Shown here piece by piece: positions 11,650-25,153 of a stretch of 64,000 nt of DNA. The stretch is from Bromus sterilis. Lineage: Eukaryota > Streptophyta > Magnoliopsida > Poales > Poaceae. Under the pieces are notes generated by a model. That model did no database searches, was not told the DNA's origin, and worked only from the letters and a program-made list of their open reading frames with translations. Location: assembly GCA_950022295.1 (NCBI GenBank), contig OX465597.1, positions 60,995,016 through 61,059,015 of the forward strand. The letters run 5' to 3'. How positions within the stretch are numbered: position 1 is the first letter of the stretch; each line of letters opens with the position of its first letter. Both the position numbers and the translations under genes were made by a program.

Positions 11650-14121
11650 CTGCAAAGGTAAAGATACAATTGTACCGTTCAGCTCTAAAACGAGCATAAC
11701 AGCTCGACGTACCAAGGACGCTCCATTTCTTCTCCTGAAGTTTCCGTGTATCGGGTCGGCTTTCAGCAATCGATGAGGTAGTATGCATTGTTCTTGAGTG
11801 CTCGACTGACGATGAATGGACCTTCCCAAGGGGAGGACAACTTGTGCTGGCCCGCCGACTTTTGTATTCGGCGGAGCACCAAGTCGCAATCGCGGAAAGC
11901 GAGGGGCGGATCTTCTTGATGTGGTAGTGGCGAAACTTCTGTTGATATATTGCCGACCTGGACAAAGCCAGGAGGCATACTTCTTCTTTTAGATCGACGC
12001 CGTTCTCTCGAGCTTCCTTGGATTCTGCCTCCGTGTACATGGCGTGGATAGGTGAGTCAAACTCAATATCAGAAGGGATAATTGCCTCTGTGCCATATAC
12101 GAGGAAGAAGGCAGTGAATGTTGTTGAACAGTTTGGTGTGGTGCACATACTCCAATGCACGACTGGCAGTTCATCAATCCACGCTTCGGGTGCTCGCTGA
12201 AGTGGATCGACCAATCGAGCCTTGATGCCTGATAAAATGAGGTCATTTGCTCGCTCTGCTTGACCATTTGATTGCGGGTGAGCCACAGATGCCACGTCCA
12301 GCTGAATGCCTTGCTGGAATGCATACCGAGCTAATGCCCCTTTTGCAAAGTTTGTACCATTATCAGTGATGATGTTGTGTGGCAATCCATATCTGCATGC
12401 AACATCTATTATGAACTTGACCAGAGTCGGCCCGTCTAACTTTTTGATCGGCCTTGCCTCGATCTACTTGGTGAATTTGTCCACTGCAGCTAGCAGATGT
12501 GTCATGCCACCTCTGGCAGTCTTGAATGGTCCGACCATATCCAATCCCCAAACTGAAAAGGGCCATGTGATTGGGATGCTTTTGAGTGCTGAGGCTGGTT
12601 GGTGCCTTTTTGCCTTGAACCTCTTGCAGCCATTGCAATGCTTGACTAAGTTTTCTGCCGCTGCTTTCGCAGTCCGCCAATAGAAACCATGGCGAAAAGC
12701 CTTGGAAACTATTTTTGTCGCTGATGCGTGATGACCACATTCGCCTTGATGGATATCCCGCAACAGTTCTAGCCCCTTGTCCTCTTCAACAAAACGTTGG
12801 AGAATTCCAGTGGCACTGTGATGCACTAGCTCGTTGTTGATGATTGTGTATGCGCCAGATCGACGCTGGATTTTCCGAGCTTCTACTTCATCTTGGGGAA
12901 TAATGCCATCGACCAAGAAATCACAGAAAGGCTCTACCCATGAAGGCGCAGTTACGACCACTAGCACGGCTGCTGCCACTGGTACAGGTGCTTCGACTTT
13001 AGCTACTGGCAGGTCGGAGGAGGTGGAGTTTACTGCGTCTTGCATAACCACATCAGTCCCCTAGCTGATGACATCAACCCCTGGTGCACAATCAGCAGCC
13101 CCTAGTGTGGTCGAATGCTCCGCCGAACTCGGCTTCTTCGCTGATTTTGCTGCTTCGACTTCTGCCATCTTCAAGCCGGCCGAAATAAAGATGGACTCTG
13201 ATTCTGGGGAAACATTGATAGATGGATTCTGGATGTGCTCTAGGGAAATGCCTGTTGGTATGGCCTTTCTGGTGGATCCCAATTTGGACAGTGTATCTGC
13301 CGCCTCATTCTCAGCTCAAGGAACATGATGGAATTCACATCCCTCAAATAAGCCACATAGCTGTTGCACTAGGAACCTGTAGCTTGCCATGTTTGCATCT
13401 TTTGCATCCCAACTTCCAGTACATTGATGCACCACCAGATCAGAATCATCATAACATAAATTCAGCCGAATGCCTATCTCCTTTGCCAATCGAACACCAT
13501 GGACCAGTGCTTCGTACTCGTCCACATTGTTTGGTGCCGCAAAATATATTTGCAACACATATCTCAAGCGCATGTTTATTGCTTTGGCCTAGTCCGTATT
13601 TCATCTTGGAGCCATCAAAATGCATTTGCCAAAAATTTGAATCCGAACAGGGAGGCTCATACTGAGTTTCAGCCCAATCGACGAGGAAATTCGCCAATGC
13701 CTGGGACTTGATTGAAGTGCGCGGCTCATACTTTATGCCATGGTTTGCAATCTCAATGGCCCATTTTTCCAGTCGGCCAGATGCTTCCCAATTGCTGATG
13801 ATCTTTGCCAGTGGTGCTGAGCTGATGACTGTGATCGGATGCGCCTGGAAGTAAGGTTTCAGCCTCTTTGCCGCCATGTATACACTGTAGCACATCTTCT
13901 AGTAGTGGGGGTAATTTTGCTTGGAGATTGAGAGAACTTCACTGACATAGTATACTAATATTTGGACCGTCTGTGCTCTGTCCTTTTCCGAACGCTCAAC
14001 CACCATCACAATACTGATCACTCGAGTGGTAGCTGCGATGTACAACATCATTGGCTCTTTCTCAATCGGCGCTGCTAGCACTAGAGCAGTGGATAACATG
14101 CACTTGAGTTCTTTGAATGCT
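11650..14121 (-). pseudogene. pol: Pol fragment of H: RNase H, archaeal-type RNase H, integrase (broken)
   Basis: The minus strand from 14121 first shows the connection/RNase H region (AFKELKCMLSTA, LVYYVSEVLS). An archaeal-type RNase H follows (WQMHFDGSKMKYGLG, then DEYEALVHGVRLA in a shifted frame), then integrase. The integrase has a HHCC zinc site (GHHASATKI ... CNGCKRF) and all three acidic catalytic residues in context (GLDMVGPF, TDNGTNF, GQAERAN). The extra archaeal RNase H before integrase is a hallmark of TAT elements. Damage: TAG at 13899-13901, a frameshift near 13575, TAG at 12464-12466 where a Trp codon is expected, and a frameshift near 11975 in the integrase C-terminus. RT, protease and gag are missing upstream because the frame runs into G4 at 14121. 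Confidence 0.85.
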
Positions 14122-15358
14122 TGATACGTCCCAAACGTATCTATAATTTCTTCTTGCTCCATGCATGTTTTGTGTGATATTGCTATGATCTAGACACACT
14201 TTCATACAATTTTGATCATATTTGGACTAACTTATTAACTCGGTGTACCACAGTGTCAGTTCCTGTTTTCTGCTGTTTTTTTATTTCAGGTTTCCCCCAT
14301 ATTAAAAGTGCTCCAAAAATTCAGGAAAAATCAGATAAAAAATCAGCGCAGAAGAACCTTCCGGAATCACCTGGGTGGGGCCAGAGGTCTACCACCAGGG
14401 GTCTAGGCGCCCAGGTGGCGCGACCTAGGGCTTGGCCGCGCCAGGGGGGGCGCTTCGACACCTAGTGGCCCCCCTAGCTGCCCCCCTTCGCCTATTTATT
14501 CCTCGTGATGGGATTCTTATGAAGACAAAACCCTTTTTCGCGATCTCGCCTCTGTTCCGCCGCCGCCGAGCTTCCAAGATCAAGAGCGCCAGCAGACCTC
14601 TTCTCAGCACCCTGCCGAAGGGAGGATTGACCTCCGGGAGCCTCTCCTCCACCATGGACGCTTCCCGGATGATCCGTGAGTATTCTACCTTGAACCATGG
14701 GTCCGTGATCAGTAGCTATGTGATGTTCTTCTCCCCTCTTTGTTCTTCATGGATTAGACCTCGTGAGCTTCCCTACATGATCGAGGCACATATGTAATTT
14801 TGTGTTGTTGCTATGCTGAGTTTGCTGGGATCTGATGGATTATGACACTATGTTCAGTTTGTGATTGAGTAATATATCTGGTTCTTATATTTTATATTTA
14901 TGTTCTTTAGTAATTCTTGCATGTTCTCTGTTGATGTTTATTGCTTTGGCCAAGTAGTAGGTAGTGACTCCAAGAGGGAACGTTATGCTCGATTGTGGGT
15001 TCATGCCCCCTGATGACTAGCTTGAGTGACAGAAACATGAGTCTAGGGGATGTGTTGTTGCCACAAGGGGGAAAACAACAGTGCTTGTAACCGCGGTTGC
15101 AAGGATTGTTTACTTTACGCAAAGTTCTTTTAATGCAGTTGTCTGTTGCTTTGGGTTTACACTTTGGGTGGGGCTCGTAACTTAATACCAGCGAGATGTT
15201 TTGGATAGATATCTCAAGGTGATGATTAGTAGTAGATGGAGTTGGATTTCGGTCTACTTATTTTGGCGTACCGCCCATGATTTTGAGCCCCGTCCTTTCT
15301 TTGTAGCATAGTTAGCATTCAAGGTGGGTAACCAACGAAGGGCGAGAAGCTATTATCA
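14122..15358 (+). repeat. 5' LTR of G4 (1237 bp, internally deleted)
   Basis: It starts TGATACGTCCC and ends ATTATCA. It matches the 3' LTR until about 15320 and then jumps to the last ~40 bp. About 425 bp present in the 3' LTR (18555-18935 plus 33132-33176) are missing. Confidence 0.85.
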
Positions 15359-17359
15359 TTTCCACGCCATCAAGAAAATTTCTGGTGCCGTCGCCGGGGA
15401 CTCCGAGTGCCAAGATAGGGGAGTTGCACACTATCTTTTACCTTTGCTTTTTAGTCTTGTTAGTTTACTTTTCAGTTTTTATCTTAGTGTTCTATATCAA
15501 AAATCACAAAAAAAATTACCTTGCTTTTAGTAGTCCTTCTTGTTTAGATGAACATGTTTAGCTTTAGTTTAGTTTAGTTTGTTGCTGGAACTCTCTTTAG
15601 TTTTCATGTTTATCTTGTTAAGAGAGTTGGTTGTTGCACTGAGTTGTGTCTTGTCTATAAGTAGGTAATTGAGGTTACTATTCAATTGTAGTAGTAACTT
15701 GCAATAATTATGAGGTATTGTTGTGAGTAATGTTTGAACTTTTGGTGTCAAGAGCTCTAAATTATTAGTGATAGGTGTCGTATTTTGGGCAATCCGTGTT
15801 TATTTTCTAAACCTACAAAAACTATTTGAGAACTCTGGATACTAGATGGATCACTAATCTTTTGAGGGATCAGATATTAGAGTACACTCACGTACCGTGA
15901 GTCGAGGATGCGCAAGGATAACCAAACCCCCATACACTACTCCTCGGGGTACTTGTCTCTTTGTGAACCTCCTCATTGGATTGAGAGTTACCGATAATAA
16001 GTGCATGAGTTCTTCGTACTAATGTAAGTATTGAAAGTTAACACTTCCACCTCCTCATATTTGCTAGCCTCTTCGGTACCGCGCATTGCCCTCTTCTCAT
16101 TCCGAGAGTTGGCGTCCACCTCGCCGGTGCATCCAAACCCTTGACATGATACGCTCTGTCATCATAAACCTCCTTATATCTTTCCTCGAAACAGCCACCA
16201 TACCTACCTACCAAGGCATTTCCATAGCCTTTCCAAGATATATTGCCATGCAACATCCACCTCTTCATGACTTGATCTTCATGTCATACATGTTCCTGCT
16301 ACACTGGCAGAGGCATACATTTGCACACATCTTGATAGCTACATCTTCTTTAGGTTGAGTACCTTGTAAAGTGTGAAGATCTTCTTTACCTTCTTGTAAA
16401 ATAGAGTGTTGCCCTTAAGTGAGGAAAAGATCCCAAAGTGGACAAATTTAAAAAAAATCCAAAGAGAACAAATGAGAGTTAAATAGAAAGAGCCATTGAG
16501 GCCACCAAAAATAGAAAAAAGAGAAAAAGAAATAAAAAGAGAGAAAGGGGCAACACTACTATTCCTTTTGAAAGATCCACACTCGTACTCCCTCTTATCT
16601 TGTACTCCATAGAGATGATCATTTATGCATATAGCTATGTGGGAACTTCACACTATAGAACTTGGCTTGCATATTCCAAGGATGAGCCTCCTCAAATGAG
16701 CTATAGGTCTTCATGAGCGAGAAAGTTGGATGCACCCCCACTAGTTCCATGGGAGAGCTTTTCTTAGCTCATATGTGCTTCCGTTGCATGGCAATCCCTA
16801 CTCCTCACATCATATTTATCATGGCTTTATCGCCTATGATTGTCCTCATTGATGTGAGACTTTCTCACCCTTTTTGCCTCCCTCCTCCACCATATTTCTC
16901 TCTTTGCCATCGTAAGTGTCAACTTTCGTGCTTACGCTCATCCATTGCATGAGTGCTCAAAATATCGAAAGGGAGTGGATCAAATTGACTTGTACCTGGC
17001 TAGTGGTCTGGGGATGAGTCAAGATAAGATTCCAAAGAAGACCAAGTGTGAAACTTTAGTAGATTGAGTTATCAACAAAAATATTTTTTCTCTCGTATTC
17101 CCATATTCCCCTTCTTGCATGCAAACACCATTTGGACACATTTGAGTCACGGACAGCAAGAGCTCTTGCACCTTTATGTTCTTATGCTGCTTGTTCAAAT
17201 GCTAATATAGACTCTTGCCTGTTATGACTTGAATTGAATTACATACCTTCATTTCTTTACTTTCAAAGTTCTTATATGATTGTTAGCATGTCACCACAGA
17301 AATTATGCTTGTTATCATTTACCTACTCGAGGACGAGCAGGAATTAAGCTTGGGGATGT
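15359..17359 (+). other. Non-coding interior of G4
   Basis: It begins with the PBS, then a leader shared with G1 and G3 ('ataggggagttgcaca'). It holds no ORF with recognisable domains. A purine-rich stretch (about 16440-16555) and a 3' segment collinear with G2 (16793-17359) end in a PPT. The layout fits a non-autonomous element that depends on proteins from elsewhere. Confidence 0.7.
15383..15400 (+). promoter_or_regulatory. Primer-binding site of G4
   Basis: TGGTGCCGTCGCCGGGGA lies 24 bp inside the LTR. It is the Athila-type PBS with two differences from the G1 copy at 125-142. Confidence 0.7.
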
Positions 17360-19401
17360 TGATACGTCCCAAACGTATCCATAATTTCTTCTTGCTCCAT
17401 GCATGTTTTGTGTGATATTGCTATGATCTAGACACACTTTCATATAATTTTGATCATATTTGGACCAACTTATTAACTCAGTGCACCACAGTGCCAGTTC
17501 CTGTTTTCTGCTGTTTTTCTATTTCAGGTTTCCCCCATATTAAAAGTGCTCCAAAAATTCTGGAAAAATCAGATAAAAAATCAGCGCAAAGAACCTTCCG
17601 GAATCACTGGGTGGGCCCATAGGGCCACCACCAGGGGCCCAGGCGCCCTAGTGGAGCGCCCTAGGGGGAGGCCGCGCCAGGGGGACGCCTGGACCCCTGG
17701 TGGCCCCCTGGCTGCCCCCTTTCACCTATATATTCTCCGTCACGGGAAACCTCCGAAGAACGAACCCTTTTTCACGATCTCGCCTCTGTTCCGCCGCCGC
17801 CGCGCTTCCAAGATTGGGAGCGCCAGCAGACCTCTTCCCGGCACCCTGTTGGAGGGAGGATTGACCTCCGGGAGCTTCTCCACCACCATGGACGCCTCCC
17901 GGATGATCCATGAGTAGTCCACCTTGGACCATGGGTCCATGATCAGTAGCTATGTGATGTTCTCCTCCCCTCTTTGTTCTTCATGTATTAGACCTTGTGA
18001 GCTTCCCTACATGATCAAGGCACATATATAATTCTTTCTGTTGTTGCTATGCTGAGTTTGCTGGGATATGATGGATTATGAGACTATGTTCAGATTGTGA
18101 TTGAGTTATATATTTGGTTCTTATCTTTTATATTTTTGTTCTTGAGTAATTCTTGCATGTTCTCGATTGATGTTTATTGCTTTGGCCAAGTAGTAGGTAG
18201 TGACTCCAAGAGGAAGTGTTATGCTTGATTGTGAGTTCATGCCCCCTGATGACTAGCTTGAGCGACAGAAAGATGAGTCTAGGGGATGTGTTGTTGCCAT
18301 AAGGGGGAAAACAACGGTGCTTGTAACCACGGTTGCAAGGATTTTTTACTTTAGCAAAGTCCTTTTAATGTAGTTTTCTGTTGCTTTGGGTTAACACTTT
18401 GGGTGGGGCTCGCAACTTAATACCAGCGATATGTTGTGGATAGATATCTCAAGGTGGATGATTAGTAGTAGATGCAGTTGGATTTCAGTCTACTTATTTT
18501 GGCGTACCACCCATGCTTTTGAGCCTCTTCCTTTCTTTGTAGCATAGTTAGCATTGGTTTACGCTCGTAATCCTGTCAATTTCCCAGCTATGATTTGTTT
18601 ACCTCGCATAGAAGTTTTATCATCTTTTGGGAGAGAGACATCACTAGTGAACATCATGGGACCCCGGTCTATATTTATCATCACTATTTACACTCTCAAT
18701 TTATTTCCTGCTTTTACTTTCCAGTTGCAATTACCACCACTATTATCTGTTGCGTTGATCCTTTGTAAACAACAAGGCCGGAGAGATTGACAACCTCTCT
18801 GAACTTCATTGGGAGCAAAGTTACTTGTGTGTGTGCAGGTCCAGCTGAAGTAAGCAATCTTAGATTGTGAACGGTTCACTTCACCACCTACTTGTCGACC
18901 TTGGAGTCCTACTGGTCGATCTCAACCTTGGTATCTGAAAGGACGTGGATGTCGCCTAGAGGGGGGGTGAATAGGCGTTTAAAAATAATTACAGTTTTGG
19001 CTTGAACAAATGCGGAATAAAACTTAACGTTTAATTTTCCAACCAAGAAACCTAAATAAGCTAGGCTCAACTATGTGCACCAACAACTTATACTAAGCAA
19101 GATAAAAACTATGTGATAGCAAGATATATGAAAAGAGAACTATGGCTATTACAAAGTAGGTGCACAAGTAAATAGGTTGAATAGATGAACAACCTATGGG
19201 ACAAGCAATGCACAATAATAAGAGCAAGCACAAGATAAACAAAGTAATAAGATTGCTCAAAGTAAGGGTAGAGATAATCGCAAGTGGAGCCGATGGAGAC
19301 AAGGATTTTTTACCGAAGTTCCTTCTCTTGCGAGAAGTACGTCTCCGTTTGGACAGGGTGAGGAGCACAATGCTCACACGAAGCCAACGAGGGTCACCCT
19401 A

Positions 19402-19794
19402 TGTAACATCCCAAAATTCGGTGTAATATCCCTATGCGAGCAAGCACAATTCTTTATGTAACGTCTCCGTTGTCGGGCTGTAACCTTCGGTGTTGCAGGT
19501 TTTTCAGACGATCAGTAAGGTGCGTTTAGGGGTTGCAAGTCTACACTCAGCATGTTCGCATGTGGCTGTTGATGGACTCCACAATATTTGCTTTTGCTTC
19601 CGCTATATTTATATTGAATAAGCTAGCCTTGAGCTATGCAACTTGTTATTTATTTTACTCTGGATCATACGTTGTAATAATGATGCACTTGTACTTTGAT
19701 ATACATTTATAATACTGTGTGTGCCAGCGAGTTCGATCCAGGGACTGGCACTTGAGCACAGGGACTTCAATTCTATGTGAATTGGGTCGTTACA
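19402..19794 (+). repeat. Solo gypsy LTR D, deleted copy (393 bp)
   Basis: The ends are TGTAACATCCC...GGGTCGTTACA with TSD CCCTA (19397-19401 and 19795-19799). The first 18 bp and the last 326 bp match the full copy at 28050-31346. Between them lie 49 bp (19420-19468) that do not match the corresponding part of the full copy. Confidence 0.85.
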
Positions 19795-20489
19795 CCCTAT
19801 TTCTCCTCACGCTCTTACCAATGCAAGATGCCGTGATTCCACTATTAGGACACTTGAGGGCGGTCACCGAACCCGTACAAATGGCGACCCTTGGGGGTGG
19901 TCACCGAACCCGTACAAATGCTCGGGGCAATCTCCACAACCGAATTGGAGGCTCCCGTAGCATCCCGAAGCTTTCCACCACAATGATTGAGCTCCACAAC
20001 AACAAGCCTCTAGGCGCCAACGCACCCACGAGGTACAAGCTCTAGAGTGCCGATGCACTCAAGAGTAGAAATATTCTCAACTTCACTTCTACAACGAATC
20101 CTCGGAGAGAACTCAAACCGATGCACCAAATGCAATGGCAAGAGCACACGAAGTGCTCAAGTCCCCAACTCTCAAATCCCACCAAAGCAACAAAAGCTAT
20201 GGAGGAATATGAGAGGAAGAACAAGGAGAGCACCAAGAACTCCAAGATCTAGATCCACAAGGTTCCCCTCACTTAGAGGAGAGATGGCTTGGTGGAGAAT
20301 GTGGATCTAGACCTCCTCTCTCTTTTCCCTCAAAAAGGAGAAAGAATCATGGGAGGGAAAGGGAGTAAGCAAGCTCAAAGAGGTCAACAATGGGGGGAAG
20401 AACTTGCACAAAAAGGGTGAGGACAAAGGAAGAAGAAGACCCCCTTTTGTAGGTCCCCATGAATCCAACCGTTGGAAGCCCACCAACCA

Positions 20490-20680
20490 CGGTACTACCG
20501 CACAGCGAGCGGTACTACCTCAACTGGAGCGGTACTACCGCCCTACGGTACTACCGGGCTCAGTACCGTGCCCCACTACCACCCTATACAGTCGGAATAC
20601 GGTAGTGGATGCGGTACTAACCACGGTAGTACCGCTGGAGCGGTACTACCTCAACTCCGGGCGGGACTACCTCACAGGAA
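20490..20680. repeat. Palindromic GGTACTACC repeat cluster in C LTR
   Basis: At least six copies of GGTACTACC or near variants (often GCGGTACTACCGC) occur here in both orientations. The matching cluster in the other LTR is at about 32038-32240. Short palindromic repeats in LTRs are, to my knowledge, a noted Sirevirus trait. Confidence 0.7.
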
Positions 20681-21561
20681 AAAACAGCACGGCCAAAACA
20701 AGCATAACTTTTCCATACGAACTGCGATTTTGATGATCTTGGGCTTGTTTTAAAGCTATGGAAAAGCTCTAGATCCTCACATAGAGAACCAACCAAGATC
20801 AAAAAAAAACAAATGATGCAAATCATGGAAATGTTAGAATGCCAACAAGGTAGAAGGGGAAACCTTCACAAGATAAGAGCAGACAAAAACACCAACAACG
20901 AAAACACAAAACTAGATGTATATGAAATCCGTTTTCGACGAAGAAGAGCTTGTAATGAATACGAACTCAAGCTCCAACACTCACAAAGAGAAAACCAAAC
21001 AAGAACCAATAAAGATGATGCCAAGGATGCACAAGGTTTGAGCTCTCCACGAACGATGCGGACTAGCCTATAACCCGGTATCCTAACTACCACCATGAGA
21101 ACGGTAAACTAGAAACCTATAAAGTCCAAACCTTTGTCTTGCGCGTAATCCACTTGAGCTTGATGATGACGATCATGTCCGCCTCAAGTTGGAACATATT
21201 TCTTGATTCCGCCGACTCGATGAAGACTAGTAGATTGCTCCCCCATACTCCATTATGGGTGAGCCTATTTTAGGCATATCTTCACAAGAGCATTATCTAC
21301 AAATGGTCGGCAAGCTCCAAGCATATGATATCTTCATGATGCTCCTCTTGACCTTGCGCACATCAACTAGACCAATCTTTGGATAGCTCCATGAAGAACC
21401 CCTTGGTCAACACGTAATCTTCATCTTACAACCTTGAAGCCAACATATGATCTTCAAGCGTTGCCTAAGGACAAACCTTAAGGTATACCTCAAGGAAACC
21501 ATTAGTCCATAAAGATTGTCATCAATTACCGAAACCAAACATAAGGGCACATGCCCTTTCA

Positions 21562-21577
21562 ATCTCCCCCCATTTTG
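21562..21577 (-). promoter_or_regulatory. Polypurine tract of C
   Basis: On the minus strand CAAAATGGGGGGAGAT lies directly before the 3' LTR start TGAAAGG. Confidence 0.75.
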
Positions 21578-24500
21578 GTAATTGATGACAAACACATTAA
21601 GAGGGTTTATATGATGAATTATGCTAATCATGGAAAGCAAGTATGCATGAACACGAGGGCAAATGCTTAAGAACAAAACCAAAGCATGAAACTCCTCAAA
21701 CAAAACACAACCCTCTAAACTCTTCTCCCCCTTTGGCATCAATTGCCAAAATGGGCGAAAAAACTTAGAGGGCCGATATAGAATGTTTTCCTCCCAAAAG
21801 GGTGCATTTCTCAAGAAATGAGTGGAATATAATACACATATCCAAAGATACATGGTGGGAGGAAAAACAAACTATAGATAGGATCCAAAGATTGCAAAAG
21901 GATGAGATGGCACAAAGGCATAAGAAAATGCAAGCAATCAAACGATCCAACATGCCAAAAGACTACAAGATATTATGATATGAGCATAAGAGTGTTCTAA
22001 AGAAAATAGAGAAGTTCCCCAAGATTTGTGCACTATTTAGAATCTTTGTATTATAATACAAAGTTCACAAAAATTGGATCATCACTCCCCCAAAATCGAT
22101 AGAAACACAACACAAGTGCAAGTGTGCAAAGATATGAGACAAAGTCTAGCACTTGCAACAAACCAATGGTTGAGAAAATAGAAAAATAGATAATCATAGG
22201 AATGGTCTCAACCAACAAAATAATCATGGCAAAGCACTTGATATGACTAGTATAAGGATGACTATTTAAGCATCAACATAGTCTTGAAGAAATGAGACTC
22301 AAGATGCTATACATGTCCTTCCAACATAAGTTAAGAAGGTCACACACACAAACAACAAATGGGTTCACAAGCTTAAATAAAATGCAAAGTAAAATCAAGG
22401 CTTGTGACAACCCCATGGTGAAGATATACAATAATAGGCACATCAAGACAAGCATGAGGACAACAATCTTCACCACCAAAAGAGTGTACTAAGATGAATT
22501 GGATAACGACACACACTCAAACACACACGCTTTCATGTAACCACCGAAGAATTAATCACAAAAGAGTGAGGGTGGACGTGAAAGCAAGAGGATATCCACT
22601 AGATATAACTTCTCTCAAGTGTATAAGATTCTAGGTAGATTATATCCACAAAGAATCATGTACACATAAAATAGTTACAAAATGAGAGAACACGATATCC
22701 AAATGGAAGTCATAAATATAAGAATAAGATATTTGCTTGAAAGCATAGCCAATGGCTTAATATTATCTTATTGTATAAAAATGAAATCCACACAAACAAC
22801 CATCAAAGTCATCACAAATAGCAACATGGTATCAAGAGATAGTTGAGATGATTTGAACAACAAAACAAGTATCGCAACCACTAATATAGCTTGCAATTCT
22901 AGAACAAATCAAGAACCGCAACAATTTAAAATGAAGAATGTCATGCCATGATGCAACCTACACAAGGTTGGAAGAAAGAAAAGTATGCATGAGGTAGATA
23001 CTTGTTACCGAGATAGCATGGGAATGATGTAGTAGATAAAGTCTTCATTGATCGTCCTAGCATGACTCCAAAAGGCACATGTTGACACCACCTTCCTTTT
23101 GATTAAGACGATCCTTCATTGCATCTCCAATGTTCCTAGAACCATAGTTAACAAACAAAATGGTACCCAAACTCATTGGGACCAAAGAGTTAGAGGAACA
23201 AAAGAAAAATAGGACAAACTCCACACGAATAAGTGCATATGGACATGAAGATGAATTCCATGCACATATTAGCCAATAAAGAAGTGGATGGAGTTTAACC
23301 TATATATAGGATCAAAGAAAGAAAACATGGCATAGGTACTACACAAATAGCAAATATGCATGCGCAAGACTTTCAAGAACCAAAGGACATGCAATTTGGA
23401 CAAGACACCAAGTAAACCAAGAAGGCACACCAAAGGTGGCACAACATAAGGTTTTCCAAATTATATCAAAGGTCCAAATCAACACATGATAGGAGACAAG
23501 TAGCAATTAACACATGGTGAATTGCTACACTCACCAACAAATGAGAAGAAATACCAATTGAATCACAACCCAATCAACACATGATTGAATAGGAAAACAA
23601 TTGAAAAGGATACCAAGTGACCAAAAGATTCCAAAATAAGATTCCAATTGGAAAATAAGGTTCCAAAATAAACTTGTGACTTGGAGTATACCAAATAAAG
23701 GATATATCAAGGAATGGGGTATCAATTGATACACCAATTGATAGAGAGCATGATACCAAAAATAAAAGATATCAAAGACAAGAGGTATCAAACTCTCAAA
23801 AGGAAAGCACAATTCCAAACTAACTATGCCCTCAACAAATTTATGATGACACAAAGCACCACATAGAATATGCCTTCCAAAAACACACACTTGATATGGA
23901 TCATAAGATGCTAGCTCCCCCAAAATATGTGCATTATATAGAATTTCCATTTGAATACAAAATGCACACGATGGGATCATCACTTTCACTATATCTAGAG
24001 AAACACTAGACAAGATCACGAAAACACATGATCCACAAGTGGCTAGGAAGACAAAGAGAGTTAAAACCATAATAAAACCTTGGGAAGTAATAAGGAAGTT
24101 ATAAACAAGACAATGTAAAGATGACCAATAATTTCTACCACCTATAAGAGTACCAATTGTTAAGAACAAGAGGTATATGGAATTACTTCTGGGTGGTAGA
24201 TATCATTAATATATATTATCATCTTCACAACAACAACCATAAGCACGTGGCAAAAGATAAGAATTGATCACAATGCTTACAAAGAGATTCTTGATAGCTT
24301 CAAGTATGCATCCAATCATGCAAGCAATGATTAGGAAAACTTGGAGCAAACGGTTCCCTCGTAGAAACTTCAAGTACATATTGGAGGGAAACCGTATCAA
24401 GAAAATCTCACACACTCAAGATCCATAAGATGAGAAATGAAGTCAATTTAAGCAAATTGGAACTTGAGGAGAAAACATGCCACCTAGAAACTAGATAATT

Positions 24501-25153
24501 TACAATATCAACTCTAAGTGGCAAAACCCCAAATGTACAAATTTTATAGGCGTGTAATATGCACAAAGCATATTACTCCCCCATAATGTGATATCCCAAT
24601 ATTTACAACTAGGGGCAAACAAATACCAACAAGAGATAATTAATGGATACTTTAGAATTGGAATTTCTCATGAGTACAACATACCACATAGTGACTAGAT
24701 AATCTTGTAATATCAATACTAGGTGGTATTCCTCATGTATACACATTTTTAGGATCGTGAAGTGCACAAGGCACATCACTCCCCCAAAATGGGATGAACC
24801 ATTAATTTCTCACATGAGCCAACTAATATGCAAACAAAACGAAAAATAGGCTCAATGCAACACTCACACATACATGGTGTGCAAACCAATATACACAACA
24901 TTGATTACTCAAGATACGTAGATTGGAAGCACAACATGTACAAACACATGCATGGTACAAACCAAAACATGAAAAGGGGCAAGTAACTTTCAATGTAAAC
25001 AATTTAAGTACAAGTTACCGTAAGGAGGCACATTGGATATAAGATAGACACAATAATCCAAATGACTTGGCTTGAGATAATGTGATTAATGAAGGTCCCT
25101 TAATTCTTCATAATGTAGCCAAGTCTCCAATGCCCTCCACCAACACCTATTGA
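21578..25153 (-). other. 3.6-kb AT-rich non-coding region of C (where pol is expected)
   Basis: It shows no RT, integrase or RNase H motif in any frame. On the minus strand it carries several purine tracts resembling the PPT: around 21727-21733, 22085-22096, 23915-23926, 24575-24584 and 24779-24790. The sequence around 22015-22115 is a diverged repeat of 23910-24015. The minus-strand ORF at 23531-24169 (212 codons) is hydrophobic and has no recognisable motif; I do not call it a gene. Confidence 0.6.

Larger units (their letters stand above)
18936..21561 (-). repeat. 3' LTR of C (2626 bp including a 393-bp D insert)
   Basis: It is closely similar to 27583-33126 outside the D insert. Without D and one TSD copy it is about 2.23 kb, against about 2.24 kb for the other LTR. 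It contains a cluster of GGTACTACC/CGGTACTACCG words. Confidence 0.85.

Noticed and set aside
23531..24169. 212-codon hydrophobic minus-strand ORF in C, possible env-like protein
   Set aside because: Its hydrophobic character follows from the AT-rich sequence. There is no signal peptide or conserved motif, and a shifted frame is also open, so it is not supported as a gene.
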